64,000 nucleotides of DNA, taken from assembly GCF_963678635.1 (NCBI RefSeq), contig NC_087071.1:41554153-41618152 (forward strand), written 5' to 3'. Below are positions 23,926-32,890 of this stretch, one piece after another. The number at the start of each line of letters is the position of its first letter. Positions within the stretch are counted from its first letter, which is position 1. Origin of the DNA: Symsagittifera roscoffensis (lineage: Eukaryota > Xenacoelomorpha > Acoela > Convolutidae). The position numbers and the translations under genes are program-made. Under the pieces are notes generated by a model. That model made no database searches, was not told where the DNA came from, and saw only the letters and a list, made by a program, of their open reading frames with translations.

Positions 23926-24647
23926 AACTGCTTCAATTAAATCCCCTAAATCCCCTCCCTTTCTCCCTCCTAAATCTTTCTCCTGCAGCTGATTGATTTT
24001 AGACCATTCTAAATTTTTGGGTTGAAATTTCGCAGTCTTTGGCAATTTTGATCTATTTGGTAATACACTTGCTCAGCAAGACACGTAACAAAATTTTAAA
24101 AAGTTTTGAAGCAAATTCGAAATCTTGATTTCCACTAAAAAGTTAAATTTAAGATCTGAAAATTCTTAGTTCCTATCAAAGATCTGAAACTGCTAATTTC
24201 CTATCTGGGAATCAGCTCATGTAAAAAAAACAAATAATTTCACATCTTGTATAGCAAATCTTAAGTGTACGGGTAATTATTACATCAATTGGAAGATACC
24301 CATTTTCAAAAAAAAAAATTAATGATGGACGGTAAAATGAGATCGACCTAAAAATGGTCGTTAGTACAAATTGGCGCCTTAACAACATGTTGTCATAAAA
24401 ATTACCAAAGGGAGGACAGGTTGGGTGGCAAGGGGGACCCAATCACATTAGAGGGTTGCCCAATAAGGGTTTGCCCAATAAGTTGCCCAATAAGGGTTTA
24501 TATCAACTGCAATTGCATACCGACTCACTCGAATGTATATTCATCCAATTAGTTTTTTTTCGACATCCGATGTCGGATCATTCAAATCATAATCAAACAG
24601 ACCTCTTACAATCCAATCACCCATATTCTTCCAAAAAGAAAAGAAAA

Positions 24648-25130
24648 CAAGACTGCTTGTATCAGGGCAAAACCTGAAGGTTCCGACTACCTTTCAAGAA
24701 CTATGGAGCAGCAATTAAATGAAAAAATCAAATTTATTAAATTACAAATTAAATAAGTACAAAGTGATAGATTTTGCTGTTATTAACAAATGAATTATGA
24801 CATATAAGCTTCCTTGAACCAATTTGGAACGATTTCTAAGACGGATTAAATCTCGTTTACGGTTTGATACCGCGAAAAATATCGCCCGGTAATTGTCCCA
24901 AATTGGCCAGAATTGCTGTATTTAAACCACCAAAAATTTACAAAATGATCACAGGTGCAGTTTCCTTTCAAATATAAGATCAGCACAATAATAGCTTTCG
25001 AGCGATATAAAAAAAAAATTGGTCAAAAACGGCAAGTTAAAAAGTGGAAATTTTGAAGAGAAAAAAAACCCACCCCGAACACAAATATTCCGTTACTTTC
25101 GTATCGAATGTCGGAACAAAAATGTATATT
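24648..25130 (+). repeat. Three-hairpin repeat family, copy C
   Basis: Second-unit counterpart of copy B. Starts CAAGACTGCTTGTATCAGGG, keeps the middle segment (CCGCGAAAAATATCGCCCGG) and the 3' end TTACTTTCGTATCGAATGTCGG near 25092, with the stem partly broken. Confidence 0.88.
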
Positions 25131-25496
25131 TGAAACTGCTTCAATTAAATCCCCTAAATCCCCTCCATTTTCCCTCCTAAATCTTTCTCCTGCCTTTGAT
25201 TGATTTTAGACCATTTTAATTTTTTAGATTGAAATTTTGCAGTCTTTGGCAATTTTGATCTATTTGGTAAAATTCGTGCTCAGCAAGACACGTAACAAAA
25301 ATTTAAAACGGTTTGAAGCAAATTCGAAATCTTGATTTCCACTAAAAAATTAACTTTAAGATCTGAAAACTCTTAGTTCCTATCAAAAATCCGAAACTAC
25401 TAATTTCCTATCTGGGAATCAGCTCATGTAAAAAAAACAGTTAATTTCAGGTCTTGTATAGAAAATCTTAAGTGTACGGGCAATTATTACATCAAT

Positions 25497-26130
25497 TATT
25501 ACATAAGCTCATTATTACAAAGTCTTGTTGCAAAAGCTGAATTCGTTCTCTATCGTTTATCAGTTTACCGACTCTGTTGAAGGCAACAGACAAATTGAAC
25601 CACCTCATAATTTAGTTTATCTCTTCAAACTTTTCATCTCTTAATACATGATTCGAAGCTAATTTTGACAACCCAAATTTCGTTTTTTTTCCAATTATTA
25701 TCAAACAGCACTGAGGGGGATCCAATCACACCCAATTTGGAAAAAAATGAGAAAAGACATTTAAAATTACTCCAATTAAACCCCTTAAATCCCCTTTCGT
25801 TATCCTGCCTAAATTGTCCTCCCGCGTCTCATTGAGACTAAATCCTTCTAGTTTTTAGATTGAAATCTCTGTGTCTGTAAGCAATTTTGATCTATTCACT
25901 ACATTTCATTCTCATCAAGACACTAAACAAAAAATTTTTCGAATTTTTCGAAGCCAATTCGATATTTTGTTTTCAAGAAAAAAAATAAATATCGTGTCTG
26001 AATACTTCTAATGCTTAATAAAGATCTGAAATAACGATTTTCCTATCTGAGAACCAGTCTATCTAAGCAAAAAAAATCAAATCTTGTATAGAAAATCAGC
26101 TTGGTACGGGTCATTATAATATCATTTATT
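25497..26130. repeat. Diverged partial third copy of the 1.22-kb unit
   Basis: From about 25710 the order of landmarks follows 25140-25490: AAATCCCCTT, the TTAGATTGAAAT segment, AATTTTGATCTATT, CAAGACACTAAACAAAA, and CTATCTGAGAACCAG. Many substitutions and no hairpin element. The preceding 25500-25605 matches 27315-27415, another dispersed fragment (both have TTCGTTCT-x-x-ATCGTTTATCA). Confidence 0.7.
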
Positions 26131-26154
26131 TGATACCCGCATTGGAGTTCTATG

Positions 26155-26348
26155 AATAAAAATCGATTATAATTGAGTTTTCTTGTCAGTGTCCACAAAA
26201 GTGAAAACAATTCTAATAATCAATAAAATGGATTATAATATTACTAATTTTTGAGGCATGAAAAAATCCTTTTTTCATCCATTATAACCAATTTTTTTCA
26301 CTTTTGTGGATTCGATGAAACTAAATTATAATCGATTTTTTTTCCACT
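26155..26348. mobile_element. ~190-bp foldback MITE with ATCGATTATAATT termini
   Basis: The left end AAAAATCGATTATAATTGAG, followed by CCACAAAAGTGAAAA, is the inverted counterpart of the right end (TTTTCACTTTTGTGG ... AAATTATAATCGATTTTT). The arms are about 55 bp with small indels. A relative with similar words (AATCCATTATAA, CCACAAAAATCC) lies at 27120-27305. No coding. Confidence 0.7.
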
Positions 26349-26539
26349 TTACTCAGATAAAAATTCCAACAACAAAAAATTTTTTCTACAATTTAAATTG
26401 AAGTTGGTTATTTTTTGTTCAATTTAATTTTTTCCTGCCACTTTGGTACTTTTGATAATTTTTTTAATTTTTTTATCTTCCTCAAAAACTGTAACGGAAT
26501 TTTGTTTTTTTTTCATCATTTTTCTTAAATTATTATAAA

Positions 26540-26800
26540 TTTTGGGGGAGATGGGGGGGTTGTGGCAAAGTTGGAAGTGGACTATTCACTCTTCCATTAT
26601 CCCCCCTCGCCCAAGCAATTGCTCCTTTACTGTGACCCCCCCCCCCCCAACGTTGGAACTGGAGTTATCCATCTCCCCTTCCATTACCCCTCCTGGCAAA
26701 AATGGAAGTGGACTAATCCCACCTTCCATTACCCCCCTAGCCGTTGCCCCTTTACAAGCCCATCCCTCGCATTGGGGGGGGGGGTTAAACTTTCGACGGT
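26540..26800. repeat. G/C-run minisatellite (three TTGGAA-TGGA units)
   Basis: Three copies of GTTGGAAGTGGACTATTC-like units ending in TTCCATTA and a C run start near 26570, 26652 and 26701. The first and third are 131 bp apart and also share the preceding GGCAAA. Flanking G and C runs of 7-12 bases make the region strongly different from its AT-rich surroundings. Proline/serine-rich frames on both strands (26542-26903) result from this repeat. Confidence 0.7.
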
Positions 26801-27615
26801 AAACGTTAGGGGGAGGCAAACGTTAAGGGGAGAGTTTAGCAGGTGCGAAGGGTGGTGTGGTTCAGTTGAGGTGCGGGTGGGTGTAGTTGAGACGGTGTTT
26901 TAGGTTGCGAGAGAGTGGAGCAAATGGGCAATCGTCAGGGGGTGGAGAGCTCAACAGAAACGATTTGCAAATTGAGTTTAGGTTTAGAAAAGAATTAGGC
27001 CGTACACTCGCTTTGCAAAATTTCCGCATAACCCATTTGATAAACGCAGAAACTTTTGCAAAAGTCTGCACGACGCGAAACATAAACAAAGTGGAAAAAA
27101 ATCCTTATTGATACGATTTTCTACTTTTTATATAATCCATTATAATGGATTTCAAATGAATTATAATCCGTTTTGTTTCTGCGAGAAAAATGGATTTAAA
27201 TGCATTTTTAGTCCTTTTTTTGTTGTCTGAGCGTAACTTGGGAACCGATTATGTTTACAACATTTTAGACCACAAAAATCCATTATAACCGAATCGTTTT
27301 CACTTTTCTTAAATGCAGGTACCCTCATTATTACAAGTTCTTGATGCAAAAATTGAATTCGTTCTTGATCGTTTATCATTATACGGACTCTTTTGAAGCT
27401 AACAGACAAAATGACCCTCTTACCCTCTATCGGTTTTTTTAATCCAATTCTTTCAAAGCTTCCATCCACAAAGCCAGGATCTGTTTCATCTTTTAATAGG
27501 GTTTATCACGTGGTATTTTTTGAACATCTAAAACAGGTCATCAAGGAGAAAACTTCAATTCTAACTGAATATTACTCAAATAAAGACTAATAAGACCACT
27601 AATAATAGAAAAAAG
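26801..27615. other. Mixed repeat fragments, upstream flank of the second protease homologue
   Basis: 26801-27110 is less AT-rich, with GTTAGGGGGAGGCAAACG-type near-duplicates at 26806-26830, and has no recognisable gene; the frames at 26862-27111 are open on both strands without motifs. 27120-27305 resembles the foldback MITE. 27315-27415 resembles 25500-25605. 27420-27615 is the immediate 5' flank of the gene at 27616. Confidence 0.5.
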
Positions 27616-27835
27616 ATGCAGTTAGTTGTTAGACTTTTAGTTCTACTCGGAGTTTTTGTAGTTGCGCAACAATTGACACCTGAGGAATGGTTCGAACCTC
27701 CGGAGGATGGATGGGTCGCACCTCAATTTGGACCCCGATTAAAGTCGACTGTCAGATTTGACCATAGCGATTGCCTTGGGGCAATCATTGATGCTCATTA
27801 TGTGTTAGCAGCTGAAGATTGTGTTAAAGATCACG
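27616..27835 (+). CDS. Trypsin-family serine protease homologue, His57 replaced by Asp; first exon only
   Basis: The first exon encodes 73 residues and ends in phase 1 at a GT (CACG|GTAGTC). Residues 1-17 form a signal peptide. Residues 53-69 read CLGAIIDAHYVLAAEDC, the chymotrypsin-family block that normally ends in A-A-H-C; Asp68 replaces catalytic His57. The paralogue at 14818-15451 has S-E-K-C at the same place and the same phase-1 intron five residues after the Cys. Reading through the donor gives a 114-codon frame to 27960 whose tail has no family resemblance. Acceptor-like sites follow (near 27913 and 27935), but no exon like that of the paralogue; a 612-bp transposable element begins 237 bp after the donor, so the downstream gene may be interrupted or lost. 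If expressed, it would be a secreted non-catalytic protein. The start is the only ATG before the signal peptide. Confidence 0.62.
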
Positions 27836-28071
27836 GTAGTCCAAACATAAATATGGTTTCCTTTATATGCACTTTCATATCTGATGTACATTCGAAGTAT
27901 ATCAGAATGTTTTCAGACTATTTTTCGGTGCTTTCCAGATGTATTGGCCCAATATCCTAGCTAGACGAAAAAAAATGAAATATAAGAAAATTGCTCGCAA
28001 CTTTTTTCTGATGCCTGGCTTCGAGTTTCAAAATTTATCTCCAGCTTTTTTGTCATCACTATAATAAATTT

Positions 28072-28683
28072 CCCGGGTTGACCAAAAATGCCTCTCGTAC
28101 AATTTTTATTTATGAAAAAACGCTTATCATAGAATTTTGTACAATTCCATAGATACAGAAAATGTTAGGAAAACTCTGAGATAAGCATTTTTTCACAACT
28201 GATTTTTTTCTAAATTTTATTTCTCATTTATTTCGCCCATGGTGTACTCAACACTGGAGTTCCCAAAAAATTGATCGTCTGTCAAGGACAATGCATTGGA
28301 AACGATCTGAATTGTAAAAGTGATGTTTTCACAAATGACATAGTGATACCATCAAACATTTAAATTTTGGCAAAAAAACTAAAGATGATTTTTTTTTAAA
28401 AATCGAATTTTCAACTTATCAGACATTGATCAAGGCTTATATAAACATGCCATACAAAACAAAACAGGAGGTTTGTTTGAGTATAAAAATTGATTTGAGG
28501 TTGAAAAAAAAACGAAACAATTTTTGTGGCAGTTTCAATTTTTACTTGGAACTTTTTTTAATTGTATGAAAATTCTATGAGCAGCATTTTTCCATTCATT
28601 TGACGTATGGAATTGTATGATAAGCATTTTCGGTGCATGGAATTATAAGATAAGCATTTTCAGTTTATGGAGGTCAACCCGGG
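28072..28683. mobile_element. 612-bp TIR element, CCCGGGTTGACC termini
   Basis: Perfect 12-bp terminal inverted repeats: CCCGGGTTGACC at 28072-28083 and GGTCAACCCGGG at 28672-28683. The interior carries sub-repeats of TGTATGATAAGCATTTT in both orientations and no coding frame. Flanking TTT on both sides may be a short target duplication, but this is uninformative in AT-rich DNA. Relatives lie at 5797-6352 and 21470-22416. The superfamily is unknown to me. Confidence 0.82.
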
Positions 28684-28814
28684 TTTGTAAAAAGGCAAAT
28701 ATAAGGTTTGTAAAAAAGCAAATTAGGTAATTTTATCATTTTTATCTGCCCATAGCTTATTCTAAAACAAGCCAAAAAAAATTAAGACAATTTTTAGTTC
28801 CATGTAAACGCTGA

Positions 28815-29328
28815 CCATTAAAAACGTTCCAACTTTCGTAACAAAAGTAACGGAATCTTTGTGCTCGGGAAGGGTTTTTTTTCTTCAGACAAATTTTGAC
28901 TTTTTAACTAGCTATTTTTGACGGATTTTTAAAATATCCTTCGAAAAGTTTTGTTATCCTGAGATTAAATTTGAAAAGTTTTTTCCTCTGTGGTTGTTTT
29001 TTTGTAAAAGTATTGGGGTGTAAAGATTGCCATTTTAGCAAAATTGGGACAATAAACCTGCAACTTTTTTCGCGCTATTAACGCGTAAGTGGAGATTTAA
29101 TCATTTCAAAAAGATTGAAGGAAGCGTATGTGCCATAAGTAATGTGATACTAGGAGCGATGTCTATCATTTTTATGGCGTGGGGAATGATTTTCTAAAAA
29201 AAAAGTTAAATTGAAAAATAAACTTTTTTCATTTTAAATATTTTTTCATTTTATATCAGCTCCAAAGACCTCAAAAGTCAGTGTTGGAACAATCAGGGGT
29301 TCGCCCTGATACGAGCAGTCTTGTTTAT
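28815..29328 (-). repeat. Three-hairpin repeat family, copy D (reverse)
   Basis: In minus orientation it starts CAAGACTGCTCGTATCAGGG (ending at 29326 on plus) and ends with a worn form of the 3' hairpin (GTTCCAACTTTCGT...AAAGTAACGGAA) near 28826-28856. The first hairpin is kept in part (TCAGGGCGAACCCCTGA). The middle GCGCGAAA half-stem near 29070 has lost its partner. Confidence 0.85.
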
Positions 29329-29429
29329 TTTTAGATCAAGTTCGAGTGAAAACTGAGATGCTCACATTAAAATGGGAAAGTTACAAACCGCCGAAGTATC
29401 AAACTTTCATCTCGCACAAAATTTATCAC

Positions 29430-29605
29430 AACATCAAAAACACGTGAGTTATTTTGCAATATTCGACACGCTTTTTGGGCTCTTTATCCTTCCCCTTCGC
29501 CTGCAAAATTTTACAAATGTGTTCGCATTGTTCGATTGTCACGACATAGGACAAAAATGTTTGGTCTTGATAATCAACCTAGTAAAACAACTCGATATAC
29601 CATAA
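29430..29605 (+). repeat. Dispersed relative of the inverted-repeat arm at the gap
   Basis: Matches 11456-11572 (CACGTG, CCTGCAAAA, TTGTTCGATTGT) and then continues with CAAAAATGTTTGGTCTTGATAA, the reverse complement of the loop-side sequence at 11790-11850. One arm plus adjoining loop is therefore present without its inverted partner. The 77-codon frame at 29372-29605 spans it and is not a gene. Confidence 0.7.
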
Positions 29606-29805
29606 AGCTGATGCTTGCGTTAGGGGTGAAGAAAAAGGAGCCGCCATTTTCCATAGAATCTTTCTGGTGCACGTTATTAACTACAGCGAAAATATAAAAA
29701 CGAAGTGCACGATCGCTGAACCCAAATTTTTAGCTTCTTTTTGCATAAATATGCTGGAAAAAAATTAGTTCTGCTAACACTGACTAGCAACCATTTCTAT
29801 AACCC

Positions 29806-31915
29806 GGGTCGAGGTGCTCGATTTATATTTCGACTTTCTCGACCAAAAACTTGTATGCTTCTATCGTCTCGACCAAATTCTAGTACATATTGACTTTCTC
29901 GAACGTCTCCACCGACAATTTGTAAAAAAAAAAACTATTTGATCGACCTCGCATAGATATGTTTTAACCTTCTCGACTAAAAATGGGAATGTTTCGACTG
30001 TCGTATCTTTTCATTAAAAAAAAACTTTTTTCGAACGCCAGAAAAGCAAAGTTCTTTGTATCAGGAGCATCGCCATGAAACTATCAGGAGCCCAATAAAG
30101 ACTCCCACATAAGTGTTGCTTCGGTAAAAGTGGATAAATTCGAAAAAAAAAAACAAGAAAATTATTTTTAAAAAATCACATTTTTGAAAACATGCTGCTA
30201 CTCGGTTCGAGGTTTTCAATTTATGTTTCGAAGGACTAGACCAGAATTTGGTATGATTTAACCGTCTTGACCCATGCTCGATAATTTTTGCAACAATCGA
30301 TCCAACTTGTCTATGTTTCGACTATGGTCGACCGAGGAAAAACGTTTCGATCAAGTTCGATTGAGGACAAACGTTTTGACTGAATTCGACCGCGGAGTTT
30401 TTTTGATCGGGAAAACTTTTGACCGAGCAAAAAACAGTTCGACTGAGTTCGACAGTTTTGTTTGTGCCTCAAAATTGCTCAGATGTTTTTTGGGACCATG
30501 AGCAGGCTTTCCCTTTGTGGTCATGTATATGATCACCAAATTTGCTGATCCAGCTAACTGCACATTGAAAAGACTTATTGGATATTTTGCTAAACTTGGT
30601 TTTGACCAAATCGACTGTCTGACTTGAGTTTGAGTTCGACTGTGCTGTAAACCACCTCGACGTGTCTTTTGACTGTGATAAACTGATGTTCCGATTTTCT
30701 CGATCGATATTTGGTAATTTTCTATTTGACTCAACTTATGCTTTTTTCTGTGCTCGAGCTATGTTTTGTTTTTCTCGACCAAATCAGGCTTGTTTCGACT
30801 GCGCTTGACCTATGCTTTGACTTTCTAGACCTATCTTTAGACTTTCTCGACCGAAATTGGGTATGCTTTGACGATGTTTCAATCAAAACTCATTAGGCTC
30901 AAAATTTTTTATGAAGCCAAACATGGTTATATAACAGCCCACATTACGAGACCAAACCGTGGATTTTTTTCAAACTGTAGATTCTGCAACAAGGACACCC
31001 TCTTCGTTCGTATTTGTTTTTTTCATTTTCTTTGATCCAAAAGTTTTAACTGTTTAAGGACTTGCCTCTGGAATCCAGGAACAAACAGACAAGAAAAAAT
31101 GTGCGCATATCCAGCGCAGATTTTAGCCTCCTAAAGCTGGTCGAAGTGCTCGATTTTTGTTTTTACTTTGAAAGCTGAGCATGTGCAGTTTTGCGACTGA
31201 AACTCCTCGGTCGATAAGCAATTTTAGGTTGAGCACAAATCCGAAACATGCGTAGTTTTGGTCAAGCGAGTCAAAACATAAGACGATCTTAGTCGAAACA
31301 TACCCAATTTCGATCGACTAACTTAAAATAAAGGTCGATCACTGTCGAAACATAGGTCTAGCACAGTCGCAAACAGTCGAGCACAGTCGTAACAGAGGTC
31401 GAGGACAGTCTAAAGATAGATCGAATAGAGTCGAAACATAGGTCGACCACAATCAAATCATTGTTCACAAGGTCATGGTTTTACGTTCGAAGGACCTGCT
31501 CAACCAAAAAACAGATGTAAACAGCAATAGAATATAACTGCAAGAAAGAATTTTTATTGTCCAGTTAGCTACACTTGCATAAATCCTCGTCATATATAAT
31601 TTTTGTCGAGAAAGTCGAGACAGTCGGAACATACCCATTTTTGAACAAGAAATTCGAAACTTATCTACTGTGGGTCGAACAAATAAAAGTACAAAAAATG
31701 TCAAACAGGGTGAAACAAAATCAAACAAAACCGAGCACTTTGAATGTTGGTCCGAGAAAGACGAAACACGCCAAGCTTATACCAAATAAGAAATCGAAAT
31801 ATACCAAGTTTTGGTCGAGATGGTCGAATAACACTAATTTTTGTTCAAAAAAGTCAAAATCTAAATCGAGGGCCTCGACTTGGAAGAGCAAACGAAGGAA
31901 TACTCGATGGCTAAA
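29806..31915. repeat. Degenerate TCGAC minisatellite, bidirectional (~2.1 kb)
   Basis: Between 29806 and about 30890 the words CTCGACC, TATGTTTCGACT and GACTTTCTCGACC recur every 20-60 bp. From about 31139 to 31915 the same words recur in reverse complement (GTCGAAACATA, GGTCGAG, ACATACCCAATTTCGATC). The segment between (about 30900-31130) is unrelated. Period and spacing are irregular and copies are strongly diverged. Open frames inside (30274-30734, 31465-31943) are not conserved between units. Confidence 0.8.
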
Positions 31916-32520
31916 TTATACTTATCGAAGTCTTTGTACTTAAACATTATGGAAGTGAAAAATTTGACGACAAACTTAAAACTGCAAGGTTAATGCAACG
32001 TAAATCAAATTTATTTTTTCCAATAAGTTTATCTTCAGTCACTCAAAATCTTCATGTGAAAAATGATAACCAAGTACAAGTCTTGAGATAACATTATACT
32101 TTTGAAAAAGAACGAATTTTTTTTTGTTTGAGTCTATAACTATCACAGTCTATTAGATACATTGCCGAGGCCAACTTAACAAATGTTTGTGCAAAAAAAA
32201 AACAAAAAAGAACTATAAAGGTGTGTAGGGTAATCAATATTCCAAATGATATAATCCTTTTTTTTTCGTTGAGGGCACAGTTTGATTAAATAGCATAACC
32301 AGTCTATGCTCAAGCTTAATGAATTCCTAGTTTTGGCTGTTTTAGTAGGGTTTTCTAGTTGAATCAGCCTATACTCAATTTTATTTGAGCTAACATGTTT
32401 CAGGGTTGACTAACACTCGAGCTTTGAAACAAAAATGATTTAGGTTTTGGTTTTGATCTACAATTCAGATTGGGTACAGTTCTTAAAGTTTTTTAACATT
32501 TATTCCTAAAATTTTATAGA
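31916..32520. other. AT-rich flank left of the Polinton
   Basis: No coding signal or clear repeat. The last bases before the element are the target duplication. Confidence 0.5.
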
Positions 32521-32526
32521 AGCTGA
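32521..32526. repeat. Left target-site duplication, AGCTGA
   Basis: AGCTGA immediately precedes the left terminus and is repeated exactly at 49468-49473 after the right terminus. Six bp is the usual length for Polinton integration (family knowledge). Confidence 0.85.
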
Positions 32527-32890
32527 AGTAGTATTTAACTTAATCATCCTGTCCCTACTTACTTCCCTCATTTTGACATAATCACCCTGTCCCTTGTTAT
32601 TTGCCTCATTTTGACATTTTGGAAAAACTTTGTTCTCGGCGCGCGGAAAAGGGGGCCATGTTCAAACATGGTGTTAGTCGTTTACCCGAGTGTTAAATTC
32701 TGCCTCAAAACGAAGGTATCTGATTGGCTAAAAGTTCAATGCAGCTCGCCTAAAGTATGACCTCGTAAGCATGCCGCAAAAAACATCTTGCTGATTGGTT
32801 AAAGTTCGATGCATCTTGATACGACATAGCGCGTCATTATGCAAATGTAGAGTAAAAACTAACCTGTTTGGCTTTGTCTGGGTTTTCGTC
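32527..32890 (+). repeat. Polinton left terminal inverted repeat
   Basis: Matches the reverse complement of 49110-49467. The outer part contains a ~39-bp tandem pair (AATCATCCTGTCCC... and AATCACCCTGTCCC..., each ending CTCATTTTGACAT). Further in, CTGATTGGCTAAAAGTTCAATG and a relative ~72 bp later form a second internal pair. A GCGCGCGG-containing segment lies near 32639. Confidence 0.9.

Larger units (their letters stand above)
23063..25496. repeat. 1.22-kb tandem duplication
   Basis: AATTGGAAGATACCCATTTT begins at 23063 and again at 24287 (offset 1224). Everything between repeats in order: the GAGATCGACCTAAAAATGG segment, the AAAGGGAGGACA(A/G)GTTGGG segment, a whole copy of the three-hairpin element, and the CAGCAAGACACGTAACAAAA tail. 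The second copy ends near 25496 (ATTACATCAATTA). Divergence is modest, a few percent plus small indels. Small frames at 23658-23940 and 24212-24677 lie inside and have no match. Confidence 0.9.

Noticed and set aside
26542-26903. Proline/serine-rich open frames on both strands
   Set aside because: They arise from C and G runs of a minisatellite; frame depends on run length.
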